Source: Bryobacteraceae bacterium
Lineage (GTDB): Bacteria; Acidobacteriota; Terriglobia; Bryobacterales; Bryobacteraceae
Assembly (NCBI GenBank): GCA_025056865.1
Contig: JANWVO010000055.1
Location: 1-42,760 of the forward strand
Reading direction: 5' to 3'
DNA: 42,760 nt
Translations under genes and position numbers: made by a program
Shown: positions 16,063 through 24,951 of the stretch, one piece after another
Layout of the letters: each line of letters opens with the position of its first letter
How positions within the stretch are numbered: position 1 is the first letter of the stretch
Notes under the pieces: generated by a model
The model's database searches: none
Told to the model about the DNA's origin: nothing
The model's input: the letters and a program-made list of their open reading frames with translations, nothing else

Positions 16063-17187
16063 TCAACCCGCGGGTAGCGTTTCGCGGCGCTCGCGGAAGC
16101 GCACGCCGCGTTCGGCCAGCATCCCGATTATCGCCTGGTACAGGCAATCGTCGGAGCCAAGCGCCTCGGGCGGATGCACTCCGGGGCGGCGGAAGCGCCC
16201 TGTCAGAATGAGCCGCGCGGCCGCCGCTGCCGTGAATCCGGTGGTGCGGGCCATCGACAGCAGGCCGTTGGCCGGGTCGAAGTAGTCGACGAGGTCGTAG
16301 ACGACCCGCGTGGGCGCGCCGCCGATGGAGCCTTCCAGCAACAGGCGCATCACCGTGATGTCCTCTTCGCCTGGCGCGAAGCGCCAGGCGCGGCGGCACA
16401 CGGTCTCCAGCATGGACCGCACGTCGGGCGCGAAGAAGCCCGCGTCGCGCAGCCGGACGATGAAGTCGTAGTGCTGCGGGTGGCGCAGCGTCTTCTCGAT
16501 CAGCGTGGGCACCTCCGGCAGCGAAGCCAGCAGCGTCCGGATGCCATCGGTGTGGAAAGCAACCAGCGGCCCGGTTTCTTCGAACTCGACCGTCTCGGCG
16601 CCCGAAAGCGGCTCAAGCGTCGCCATCCGGCCGCCGATGCGGAAGCGGCACGGACGGGTGTACTCATCGAGGACGCTTTCGGCGGCAAACGGATTGCGGT
16701 AGTACCAGGGCGGCTGGGGCTGGCGCGGCAGGCCGCCGACGTAGCAGACGTAACGGTCCAGCCGTTCGAAGCCATGGCGGGCGGCGTGCGCCGCAACGAT
16801 GTTCGACAGTCCGGGGCAGACGCCGCAGTCGACGACGACCGTGGCGCCGCGCTCCGCGGCCCGGCCGTGCAGCACCGTGGGGTCTTCTTCGGTGAAGGAG
16901 ATGTCCACGGTGTCTGTGCCAAGCTCGATGAGGCGTTCGAGCAGCCGGAATCCGGCCGCGCCGGGCATGGCGGAAATCACGACGGCGGCCTCTGCGGCGA
17001 GCCGTTCGAGCACGCCGGGAGCGAAGACGTCGGCCTGCTCGCGCCGGCACGGCAGATGGGCGACGGCGGCCAGCGATTCCGCGCTGCGGTCCAACACGGT
17101 GAGGTCGCATTCGCGGCACAGATCGAAGACGATGGCGCGGCCGACGAGGCCGCAGCCAAGCACCGTAACCGCGGGGCGGGGCGTCAT
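16063..17187 (-). CDS. saccharopine dehydrogenase-family protein
   Basis: A 374-residue NAD(P)-dependent oxidoreductase-type protein of the saccharopine dehydrogenase/reductase family. The Rossmann motif is at the N-terminus (TVLGCGLVGRAIVFDL, Gly-x-Gly-x-x-Gly), followed by VVISAMPGAAGFRLL and VVDCGVCPGLSNIVAAHA, both typical of the family. The C-terminal half contains YVGGLPRQPQPPWYYRNPF, matching the domain that binds the amino-acid substrate in lysine-pathway enzymes. The true substrate cannot be stated: members act on saccharopine, carboxyspermidine and others. It follows udk by 15 bases with GAGGAA as ribosome site and is probably co-transcribed. Confidence 0.87.
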   Translation of the reverse strand: MTPRPAVTVLGCGLVGRAIVFDLCRECDLTVLDRSAESLAAVAHLPCRREQADVFAPGVLERLAAEAAVVISAMPGAAGFRLLERLIELGTDTVDISFTEEDPTVLHGRAAERGATVVVDCGVCPGLSNIVAAHAARHGFERLDRYVCYVGGLPRQPQPPWYYRNPFAAESVLDEYTRPCRFRIGGRMATLEPLSGAETVEFEETGPLVAFHTDGIRTLLASLPEVPTLIEKTLRHPQHYDFIVRLRDAGFFAPDVRSMLETVCRRAWRFAPGEEDITVMRLLLEGSIGGAPTRVVYDLVDYFDPANGLLSMARTTGFTAAAAARLILTGRFRRPGVHPPEALGSDDCLYQAIIGMLAERGVRFRERRETLPAG

Positions 17188-17202
17188 TGGGTTCCTCAGG
17201 CA

Positions 17203-17838
17203 TTATCGTGGCACGTTCAGCCGGGAGAGGATCAGCGCAAGCGCCCTGGGGCCGCGCACGTCGAGCTCCTCCTCGCCGGAAAGCACGAGGTCGGCGAAGA
17301 CGCGCGTCGGCCGGATGAAGCGCTCGGCGCCGGGCTGCACCGTGGCGGCGAACTGCGCGCGGACGCTTTCGGGCGTGCGGCCGCGCTCGCGGACGTCGCG
17401 CTCCAGACGGCGGGCGAGGCAGAGGCCGTCGGGGGCGTCGACAAACAATTTCACAAAGAAATGTTCGCGCAGCTCCGGCCAGTAGAGCGCGAACAGCCCC
17501 TCGACGACGACCAGCCCGGCGGGCACGATGCGCTCGCCGCCGCGGGCGCGGGCGTGCGTGGCGAAGTCGTACAGCGGCGCGACGACGGGCTCGCCGCGCC
17601 GCAGCGCGGCGACGTCATGCAGGATGGCATCATGGTCCACCGCAGCCGGCTCGTCGAAGTTGGTCTTCGCGCGCTCCTCAAGGGGGAGGTGGGCGAGGTC
17701 GATGTAATAGTGATCCAGGTTGAGCACCGGAACGCCGAGCCTCGCCGCCAGCCAGCGGGCGAGCTCGGTCTTGCCAGCGCACGAAGGCCCGGCGATGCCC
17801 ACCAGAAGCGAAGGCACTGCGCCGGGTGCGGCGTCCAT
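17203..17838 (-). CDS. udk: uridine kinase-like P-loop kinase
   Basis: A 211-residue nucleoside kinase of the uridine kinase/phosphoribulokinase superfamily, which phosphorylates uridine (and cytidine) in pyrimidine salvage. Walker A is GPSCAGKT (residues 17-24). The segment NLDHYYIDL then LPLEERAKTNFDEPAAVDHD matches the family's substrate region (the D-x-F-Y-x-D/N-F-D-x-P-x-A pattern), and VVVEGLFALYWPEL corresponds to the VxEG Walker B strand. Start chosen at the ATG at 17838, just after the smc stop; an earlier in-frame start would overlap smc. Family length is normal. Substrate beyond nucleoside is not proven by sequence. Confidence 0.82.
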   Translation of the reverse strand: MDAAPGAVPSLLVGIAGPSCAGKTELARWLAARLGVPVLNLDHYYIDLAHLPLEERAKTNFDEPAAVDHDAILHDVAALRRGEPVVAPLYDFATHARARGGERIVPAGLVVVEGLFALYWPELREHFFVKLFVDAPDGLCLARRLERDVRERGRTPESVRAQFAATVQPGAERFIRPTRVFADLVLSGEEELDVRGPRALALILSRLNVPR

Positions 17839-17842
17839 GGCG

Positions 17843-20800
17843 TCAGGCCCTCGCCGCGGTCTGGATGGCATCCGGCGGCTGCGGCGGCGGCACGGCCGCG
17901 GGCTGGAGCTTCACGCTGACGAGCCTTGAGACGCCCTGCTCCTGCATGGTGACGCCGTAGAGAAGCTCGGCAGCCTCCATCGTCTTCTTGGCGTGGGTGA
18001 TGACGATGAACTGCGTATGCTCGGACATCTCCTTCAGCAGCGCGGCGAGGCGGCCGACGTTGGCCTCGTCGAGCGGCGCGTCCACTTCGTCGAGCACGCA
18101 GAAGGGGCTCGGCTGGTACTGGAAGATGGCCATGAGCAGCGCGATGGCCGTCAGCGCCTTCTCGCCGCCAGACAGCAGCAGCACGTTCTGAAGCCGCTTG
18201 CCGGGCGGCTGCGCAACGATTTCGATGCCCTGGTCGAGCTCGTCGCCTTCGCCGCTCAGGCGCATTTCCCCGATGCCGCCGCCGAACAGCGTGCGGAACA
18301 TGTTGCGGAAGTTTTCGTTGATGGCGGCAAAGGCCTCGTTGAAGCGCTTGCGCGACTCGGCATCGATTTCCCGGATGGTCTTCTCGGTGTCGCGGATGGA
18401 ATCGAGCAGATCCTGCCGCTGCGCATTGAGGAAGTCGTAGCGCTGTTGCGCCTCCTGGTATTCGCTGAGCGCCTCGGGGTTGACAGGGCCGAGGGCCTCG
18501 ATGCGGCGGCGGAGTTCTTCGGCCTTTTCCTCGGCCTGGGCAACGGCGGCCTCATCGAGGCCGGCAAGCTCCGCCGGGGCAGCCGGCGCGGCGGCTTCGG
18601 CCGGGGCATTCTCATCGGAGGCGGATCCGCCGGGGCCGCTCTCCTGGGCAGCAGGCGGAGCGTCGAGCTGCGCGGCCACATCGAGCACCGGCAGGCCGAG
18701 CTCCTTGCGGCAGTTTTCGTCGAGGTGCCTGAGGTCGGACTGGCGGCGCACCAGTTCCAGCTCGATCTGTGCGCGGCGCTCCTGCGCTTCGGCCAGCCGC
18801 TGCCGCGTCTCTTTCACGCGTTCCTCGGCCTCGGCCAGGGCGGCGCGCTGCGCCGTTTCCTTCTCGGCCAGCGTGGCCGCCTCCAGCTCGAACCGCTCGA
18901 AGTCGGCCGCAGCGCGGGTGGCGCGCTCTTCGAGCGCGAGATTCAGCTCGAGGAGCTGGTTGCGCCGCACGGCCAGGTTCTCCAGCTCGGCGGCGAGATT
19001 GCGGCGCCGGGCGGCCGTTTCCTGCATTTCGCGGACGAGCCGGTCCAGGGCCTGCTGCACGCCGCGGCGGCGCTCTTCGCAGCCGGCCAGCTCGACGCGC
19101 AGCACCGAGTGCTCCTCGCCGGTGGCATCGAGCTGCCGGCGGAGCTGTTCGATCTCGGCGCGGGCGCCTTCCATCTGCTGTTCGAGCTGCGCGCGCTGCT
19201 GCTCTTTCTCCGCCGCGACGGCTGCTTTGGAGTCGCGCTCGCCGGCGGCGCGCGCGGCGTCGCGGCTGAGGCGCTCGAGCTCGACGCCGGCCAGCGAGAG
19301 CCGCTGCTCGGCGCGCTGCGCCTCTTCGTTCAGCTTGCGCATCTCCTGCTCGAGCAGCAGGGTTTCTTTTTCCTGCTTCTGCTGCTCGGCGCGCAGATGT
19401 TCGAGCGTTTCCGTCAGCGCATGGATTTCCTTTTCGAGCCGTTCGAGTTCCTGCTGGGCAGCGGAAAGCTCGGCGTGGCGCTGGTCGCAGAGCGCGGAGA
19501 CTTCGCGCAGCTCGCGCTTGAGGGCCAGCGGGCCGGCGCCGGTGCGCCTGCCGCCGGTGACCGCCTGCCCGTGATAGCAGACGCCGTCGGCGAGCAGGAA
19601 GAAGAGGTCCGGGTAGACGGCGGCGAGCCGCTGCGCCGCCTCGCGCGACTCGGCAAGGAAGCAGCGCGCCAGCCGCGGCAGCAGCGCCGCCGGAGCGTTG
19701 GTGAGGCCGTTGGTGAAGCGGATGCCCTCGCTGAGCCGGCCAACGATCCCGGTTTCGGGGCCGATGGCCGGCTCGGGGACGGGGGAGGACACGGCAGGCG
19801 TGCTGCCGTGCAAATTCGGCTCCACGAGGAAGGTGGCGCGGCCGTCGAGGTCGCCGCGGAGCAGCTCGATGCCTTTCCGCGCGTCCTCCCAGGATTTGAC
19901 CACCACATATTCCAGTTCTTCGTGGAGAAATTCTTCCGCCGCTTTTTCGAATTCCGGATGCGTCAGCTCGACAAAATCGGCCAGCACGCCAGCCGGGGCG
20001 AACCCGTCGGCCTCGCCGCGCTGCGCCGCCTGGAAGAGGCGCTTGACGCTCTCCGCCGTGTAGGCGCGGTGGGAGAGGATCTGCTCGAGCGAGTCGCGGC
20101 GGGCGCGCAGCGAGCTGGCTTCATGGCGCAGCGCCTCGAGCCGGCGGCGCGTTTCGGCGGCGGCGGAGCGCCTCTCCTGGAGCTCTTTCTCGGTGCGTGC
20201 GCGGCGGTCCTGCGTGGACTCGAGCTGGAGCTGGCGGTCGGCGATCTGGCGGGAGAGATCTTCGCGGGCGGCGCGGACGCGGGCCAGATCGGCCTGCGCC
20301 GTCTCGGCGTCCTTGCGGACGCGCGCGCGGTCGCGCTCGATCGCCGACAGGAACGACTCGATCTGGGCGAGCTGGTTGCGCAGCGAAGAAGCCTCGCCAA
20401 GCAGCGCCACCACGCGCCGCCGCATCTCCTCAAGCGCGCGCTCCTTCTGGGAGAGATCGCGCTGGAGGGCATCCCGCTCCTGCTGTTTGGCGGAGAGCCG
20501 GGCGCGGGCATCGGCAGCGGCCGCTTCCAGTTCGACGAGCTGGGCGGCGAGGTGTTCGCGTTCCTGCTCCTGGCGCGCGGCGCGCTGGGCGAGCTGCTCG
20601 GTCTCCTGCTCGCCCTGCTGGAGGCGCTGCTCGATCGAAGCGATTTCGCGGGCCTGCGTGGCGATCTGGCCGCGGACGCGCTCCGATTCCAGCCGCGCCT
20701 CCGCAGCGCGCTTGCGGGCGTCGGTCAAAGCTGCTTCCAGCCGGTAGAACTCTTCGCGGGCGGCCGCAATGGCCTGATCCTCGGCCGCCGCCCGGGCCTG

Positions 20801-21748
20801 CAATTCCGCGAAGGAAGCGGAGGCGGCCTCAAGATCGGCGGCGATGCGGGCGGCTTCGCGCTCGAGCAGAAGGTAGCGGCCGGCCAGAGCCACGCGGAGG
20901 TGGCGGTCGAGTTCGGCCTTCAGCTCCTCGTAGCGCTTCGCCTTGCCGGCCTGGCGCTTGAGCGAATTGACCTGCCGCGAGACCTCCTCGAGGATGTCGA
21001 AAACGCGCGTGAGGTTCTGCTTGGCGCCTTCGAGCTTGGCCTCGGCCAGCCGCCGCTTGTTTTTGAACTTCGAGATGCCGCAGGCCTCCTCGATCACCGC
21101 GCGGCGGTCGAGCGGCTTCGACGAAAGGATCTGGCCGATGCGGCCCTGCTCGATGATGGCGTAGGACTCGGGCCCGAGTCCGGTGCCCATGAACAGCTCC
21201 TGGATGTCGCGCAGGCGGGCGGTCTTTCCGTTGATGAGATACTCGCTCTCGCCGGAGCGGAACAGGCGGCGGGTCACGGTGATCTCCTGCGCCTTTTCCG
21301 GCAGCGCCGCAGCGGGAGCCAGCGTCACGGCAGGAGGCACGGCGGCTTCGGCGGCCGCGTTTTCTTCCGCAGCGCCGTGGCCATTGGCTCCGTTGCCGTT
21401 CGCGCCGTTGGCCTTCTTCTCCGCTTTCCCGGCCGCCGCTTTGGCCGACGGCCTCTGGCCGGGAATCTGCACCTGGCCGGTGGGGTCGACGAGCACCATC
21501 GTCACCTGCGCCATGCCCAGCGGCTTGCGGTCGCGGGTGCCGGCGAAGATGACATCTTCCATGCGCGAGCCGCGCAGAGACTTGGCGGACTGCTCGCCGA
21601 GCACCCAACTGATGGCGTCGCTCAGATTCGACTTGCCGCATCCGTTAGGCCCCACAATGGCCGCGATGCCCCGGCCGGGAAAGCGCATCTCGGTGCGGTC
21701 CGGGAAGGACTTGAAGCCCTGGAGTTCAACGCGTTTCAGGATCAGCAA
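17843..21748 (-). CDS. smc: SMC chromosome segregation ATPase with low-complexity head insertion
   Basis: A 1301-residue structural-maintenance-of-chromosomes ATPase, the core of bacterial condensin. Order of parts: N-terminal head with Walker A GPNGCGKSN (33-41); long coiled coil; hinge around residues 530-700 (YTAESVKRLFQAAQRGEADG region); returning coiled coil; then the C-terminal head with LLSGGEKALTAIA (from 1191) and Walker B FCVLDEVDAPLD (about 1216-1227). Two oddities: an Ala/Asn/Gly-rich insertion of about 55 residues inside the N-terminal head (about 100-155), and an Ala/Pro-rich insert in the C-terminal coil near ERLRRxI. The start is TTG with GAGG upstream. scpA and scpB are not in the window. 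It heads an operon with udk. Confidence 0.96.
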   Translation of the reverse strand: MLILKRVELQGFKSFPDRTEMRFPGRGIAAIVGPNGCGKSNLSDAISWVLGEQSAKSLRGSRMEDVIFAGTRDRKPLGMAQVTMVLVDPTGQVQIPGQRPSAKAAAGKAEKKANGANGNGANGHGAAEENAAAEAAVPPAVTLAPAAALPEKAQEITVTRRLFRSGESEYLINGKTARLRDIQELFMGTGLGPESYAIIEQGRIGQILSSKPLDRRAVIEEACGISKFKNKRRLAEAKLEGAKQNLTRVFDILEEVSRQVNSLKRQAGKAKRYEELKAELDRHLRVALAGRYLLLEREAARIAADLEAASASFAELQARAAAEDQAIAAAREEFYRLEAALTDARKRAAEARLESERVRGQIATQAREIASIEQRLQQGEQETEQLAQRAARQEQEREHLAAQLVELEAAAADARARLSAKQQERDALQRDLSQKERALEEMRRRVVALLGEASSLRNQLAQIESFLSAIERDRARVRKDAETAQADLARVRAAREDLSRQIADRQLQLESTQDRRARTEKELQERRSAAAETRRRLEALRHEASSLRARRDSLEQILSHRAYTAESVKRLFQAAQRGEADGFAPAGVLADFVELTHPEFEKAAEEFLHEELEYVVVKSWEDARKGIELLRGDLDGRATFLVEPNLHGSTPAVSSPVPEPAIGPETGIVGRLSEGIRFTNGLTNAPAALLPRLARCFLAESREAAQRLAAVYPDLFFLLADGVCYHGQAVTGGRRTGAGPLALKRELREVSALCDQRHAELSAAQQELERLEKEIHALTETLEHLRAEQQKQEKETLLLEQEMRKLNEEAQRAEQRLSLAGVELERLSRDAARAAGERDSKAAVAAEKEQQRAQLEQQMEGARAEIEQLRRQLDATGEEHSVLRVELAGCEERRRGVQQALDRLVREMQETAARRRNLAAELENLAVRRNQLLELNLALEERATRAAADFERFELEAATLAEKETAQRAALAEAEERVKETRQRLAEAQERRAQIELELVRRQSDLRHLDENCRKELGLPVLDVAAQLDAPPAAQESGPGGSASDENAPAEAAAPAAPAELAGLDEAAVAQAEEKAEELRRRIEALGPVNPEALSEYQEAQQRYDFLNAQRQDLLDSIRDTEKTIREIDAESRKRFNEAFAAINENFRNMFRTLFGGGIGEMRLSGEGDELDQGIEIVAQPPGKRLQNVLLLSGGEKALTAIALLMAIFQYQPSPFCVLDEVDAPLDEANVGRLAALLKEMSEHTQFIVITHAKKTMEAAELLYGVTMQEQGVSRLVSVKLQPAAVPPPQPPDAIQTAARA

Positions 21749-22059
21749 AGGCGGAACCTCTTCAAGAGCAGGACTCCTGCTGTGTTTGACGCGTGCGCAT
21801 AGGGCACGGCCACTCGGGGGGGCAAGTTACTTTCGAGCTTACACCGAAACGGGCGCGGTTGCAAGACCGAAGATGCAACATTTTGGCGCTCGGGAATCCG
21901 AGCCCCAAGATATAGTGCTCCGCGCGCCCCGAGGGCGGAAGCCGCCGGGCCAGTTCCGCAGCCTGGAATGGCACGACGGCGTGCCGGTTTCCCGGCCGGA
22001 CGGAAAAAACCGGCCTTGCTGGCGCGGCAGGGCGGCGCCGCGGAAGGTGGAAGGAACCG
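21749..22059. other. intergenic region upstream of smc
   Basis: 311 bases between ribA and smc, both on the minus strand. It contains the likely smc promoter (21836-21864) and a 15-base perfect hyphenated palindrome AGCAGGA-C-TCCTGCT (21767-21781) just upstream of the smc ribosome site, which could form a 5' stem or bind a regulator. I see no coding frame or RNA gene. Confidence 0.4.
21836..21864 (-). promoter_or_regulatory. likely smc promoter
   Basis: On the minus strand TTGCAA (21864-21859) is followed after exactly 17 bases by TAAGCT (21841-21836), preceded by an extended TG. Matches to consensus are partial (4 of 6 and 3 of 6). It lies about 90 bases upstream of the smc TTG. Confidence 0.4.
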
Positions 22060-22674
22060 TTACAGCTCGAGCAGGTGGCCCATGCGCTTTTTCTTCGTCT
22101 TGAGATAGCGCACGGCGTGATGGGTGAGGGGCTTCGGCTGGCAGGGGACGCGCTCGGCGACGCGGACGCCGGCCTGTTCGAGCGCGGCGATCTTGTCCGG
22201 ATTGTTGGTGAGCAGGCGGACGCTTTCGACGCCAAAGTGCCGCAGGATGGCGGCGGGCAGTTCGTACTCGCGCAGGTCCGGCTCAAAGCCGAGCCGCTCA
22301 TTGGCCTCCACGGTGTCGGCGCCCTGGTCCTGGAGCTGGTAGGCGCGCAGCTTGTTCATGAGGCCGATGCCGCGGCCTTCCTTCATCTCGTAGATGATCA
22401 TGCCGCGGCCCTCGGCAGCGATGGATTCAAGCGCGAGCTCGAGCTGGGCGCGGCAGTCGCAGCGCAGGGAGTGGAAGACGTCGCCGGTGAAGCATTGCGA
22501 ATGGATGCGGACGAGCGGCGGCGCGCCGCCGGGGTCGCCCATCACAAGGACGACAGCTTCTTCGCGCGCTGCGCCGCGCGCGCCTTCAAAGCCGTGGATG
22601 CGGAAATGGCCGAACTCGGAGGGGAAGTCGGCTTCCGCCACGTGCCGGAGCTCGATCTGCGAGGAAGCTGCCAT
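22060..22674 (-). CDS. ribA: GTP cyclohydrolase II
   Basis: A 204-residue enzyme that opens GTP to the pyrimidine precursor at the start of riboflavin synthesis. Zinc ligands are clear in RIHSQCFTGDVFHSLRCDC (Cys61, Cys72, Cys74). GRGIGLMNKLRAYQLQDQG is the GTP-binding and catalytic segment, followed by VEANERLGF and LLTNNPDKI. Length fits the stand-alone RibA (no fused RibB domain). No other rib gene is in the window, and no FMN-riboswitch-like leader is visible in the 66 bases before the start. The ATG has no evident ribosome site. It is divergent from the histidine kinase gene. Confidence 0.95.
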   Translation of the reverse strand: MAASSQIELRHVAEADFPSEFGHFRIHGFEGARGAAREEAVVLVMGDPGGAPPLVRIHSQCFTGDVFHSLRCDCRAQLELALESIAAEGRGMIIYEMKEGRGIGLMNKLRAYQLQDQGADTVEANERLGFEPDLREYELPAAILRHFGVESVRLLTNNPDKIAALEQAGVRVAERVPCQPKPLTHHAVRYLKTKKKRMGHLLEL

Positions 22675-22740
22675 TCAGCGAGGGCTACTTTTCTATTCTA
22701 GTATGGGGCGCGCGCAGAGGCCCCGCCGCAGCGGAGGCGC

Positions 22741-24030
22741 ATGGACAATCAGCTCATCATCCTGATGGTGAAACTCGCCGCGGCGGCCTCCATCGCGAGC
22801 ATCCTCTCGCGCTCGAGCCACTTCCTCAGCCTGCTGCTGCGCGAGGAAAGGACGACGGTGGAGGGGCTGCAACTGGCGGGCATGATCAGCGCGTTCTGCG
22901 TCGCCGGCAGCTTCGTGCGCCTTTCGACGCGCAGTTATGCGGCGGCCGAGATGGCCATGGAGGGGAGCCTGCTGGCGGGCATCATCGGCGGCTACATTCC
23001 CGGGCTGGTGACGGGCGTGCTGAGCTCGCTGCCCGCGGTCTTCGCGGGCGAATACCTGGCCATGCCGCTCTATGCGGCCGTGGGCGTCATGGGCGGGCTG
23101 CTGCGCGACCTCGCCCCGCGCGCCGAGGAGGTGTGGCGGATCAGCCCGTTCTTCGACCTGAGCCTCTGGCGGCTGATCTTTCATCCCGAGGACCGCGTGC
23201 GCAGCCTGTTCCAGATTGCCGGGCTGGCCGCGATCGTGCTGGCCGAGCTGATGCGGTACACGGTCTACCGGCTCTTCGGCGGCCAGATGATCTTCACGCT
23301 GTATGATCCGGCGCGGGGCTGGGCGAACCTGGCGGTGTTCGCGACGACGATCTTCACCGTGTCGCTGCCGATCAAGATCTGGGGCAGCGCGCGCAACGAG
23401 CGGCTGCTGGAAAGCAAGGAGCGGCTGCTTGTGCAGGCGCGGCTGAGCGCGCTGACGTCGCAGATCAATCCGCATTTCCTCTTCAACACGCTGAACACGG
23501 TGGGCTCGCTGATCCGCACCGATCCGGAGAAGGCGCGGCAGGTGCTCTACCGGCTGTCGAACATCCTGCGGCGTCTGTTGAGGAAGAACGAGAATTTCGC
23601 GCCGCTGCGCGAGGAGCTGGCCTTCATCGACGATTACCTGTCGATCGAGATGGCGCGCTTCGGCGAGAAGCTCCGCGTGGCCAAGCAGATCGACGAGCGC
23701 ACGCTGGACTGCCAGGTGCCGGCCATGCTGTTGCAGCCGATTGTCGAAAACTCGATCCGCCACGGGCTGGCGCACAAGATCCGCGGGGGCTGCGTGCGGA
23801 TCGAAAGCCGGCTGGAGGACGGCAGCCGGGGCCGGAGGCTGGTGTTGACCGTCGAGGACGACGGAGTGGGCATGGAGGAGGAGCGGCTGCGGTCGATCCT
23901 GGCGCAGCCGGGCATCGGCGTCTCCAACGTCAACGAGCGGCTTCAGGTGCTGTTTGGGTCGAACTACAACTTGAGCATCACCTCGCAGCCGGGCGAAGGC
24001 ACGCGGACCGTCATCGAACTGCCCGCATGA
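22741..24030 (+). CDS. LytS-type membrane sensor histidine kinase
   Basis: A 429-residue sensor kinase. The N-terminal half (residues 5-215) has about six membrane spans resembling the 5TM-LYT sensor module. The kinase part begins with the LytS/YehU-type His box QINPHFLFNTLN (His245), then VPAMLLQPIVENSIRHGLAH (N box), VEDDGVGM and PGIGVSNVNERLQ (G boxes). Such kinases normally pair with LytTR response regulators, but none is adjacent, so this one is an orphan in the window. Family members sense small molecules or cell-envelope state; the stimulus here is unknown. It may be co-transcribed with the exported protein 81 bases downstream. Confidence 0.88.
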   Translation: MDNQLIILMVKLAAAASIASILSRSSHFLSLLLREERTTVEGLQLAGMISAFCVAGSFVRLSTRSYAAAEMAMEGSLLAGIIGGYIPGLVTGVLSSLPAVFAGEYLAMPLYAAVGVMGGLLRDLAPRAEEVWRISPFFDLSLWRLIFHPEDRVRSLFQIAGLAAIVLAELMRYTVYRLFGGQMIFTLYDPARGWANLAVFATTIFTVSLPIKIWGSARNERLLESKERLLVQARLSALTSQINPHFLFNTLNTVGSLIRTDPEKARQVLYRLSNILRRLLRKNENFAPLREELAFIDDYLSIEMARFGEKLRVAKQIDERTLDCQVPAMLLQPIVENSIRHGLAHKIRGGCVRIESRLEDGSRGRRLVLTVEDDGVGMEEERLRSILAQPGIGVSNVNERLQVLFGSNYNLSITSQPGEGTRTVIELPA

Positions 24031-24111
24031 GGGAGAATGGGTGCAACCGCTTCGCGAAAGCGGACGTCTGATCGAACGCCGGCCGAAGTTTCCTTGGTAA
24101 GGAGCTGTGGA

Positions 24112-24951
24112 ATGAGACGGAGAATGGGATTCCTGATGCTGGCCGCCGCACTGGCGGCGCCGGCAGCCTTCGCCGACCGCGCGGAGCGTGCGGAACGGGT
24201 GAAGGCGGAGATGGCCGGAAAGGTGGTGAAGGCGACATTCACCGATTCGGCGCGGGCTGCCGTGCGGGCTTACGCCGCCCTGCGCGGCAAGGGGGGGCTG
24301 CGCAAGGCAGCATCCGAACGCGAAGCGCAGATGCCGATGGCGCCCGGGGTGGTGCAGATCAACCTGTTCGATTCGGGGCGGGAGGCTTTCTTTGTGCTTA
24401 CCGAGCCGCTCCCTGCCGGCAGCCTCGTGCAGGCGTTCATCATTCCCCCGGACAACGAGCAGGAATGGGCGCTGGAGGCACTCCGGGCCGATCAAGCGCT
24501 GCCCGCCGGATATTCCTTTTATCTGCCGGGCATCAAGACGCTGGGCGATTTCTGGCAGACAGGCCTGACCACCTACATGGTGATCGTCTCGCAGCCAGGC
24601 AAGCCGGACTCGATGTCCGCCCTCGACTTCTCCACGAAGGGATACTTCCGGGACATCATTGATGTGGATTACCTGGTGCCCGGCATCAACTGGTGGCGGC
24701 AGTTCTGGAGCGGCAACAACCACTGGCTGGAGATCAAGGGCCGCTTCCTGACAAACACGAAGACCTATGTCGTGTTCGAAGACATCGTGGTGCCCCAGAG
24801 CGCCATCCGTGTCGAGAACGCCGAAACGATCTACGTGAACCTTTCGCAGGTGCCCAACTTCGACCTGACGCTGATGAAGGGCTACCTGCTCACCGTCGGA
24901 CAGGACGGGTGGACGGACACGGCGCCTTTCCGGTTTACGCCGTTGCGCTGA
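24112..24951 (+). CDS. exported protein of unknown function
   Basis: A 279-residue protein with a clear signal peptide (MRRRMGFLMLAAALAAPAAF, cleavage near FADRA). The mature part is beta-rich with aromatic segments (VPGINWWRQFWSG, LEIKGRFLTNTKTYVVFE, DLTLMKGYLLTVGQDGW). I recognise no family. Start chosen at the ATG with AAGGAG upstream; an in-frame start at 24037 would hide the signal sequence. It lies downstream of the LytS-type kinase. Confidence 0.75.
   Translation: MRRRMGFLMLAAALAAPAAFADRAERAERVKAEMAGKVVKATFTDSARAAVRAYAALRGKGGLRKAASEREAQMPMAPGVVQINLFDSGREAFFVLTEPLPAGSLVQAFIIPPDNEQEWALEALRADQALPAGYSFYLPGIKTLGDFWQTGLTTYMVIVSQPGKPDSMSALDFSTKGYFRDIIDVDYLVPGINWWRQFWSGNNHWLEIKGRFLTNTKTYVVFEDIVVPQSAIRVENAETIYVNLSQVPNFDLTLMKGYLLTVGQDGWTDTAPFRFTPLR

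Noticed and set aside
17993-21802. 1269-codon open frame opposite smc
   Set aside because: High-GC shadow frame: Leu/Gly/Arg/Ala-rich, no motif; the minus strand encodes a complete SMC.
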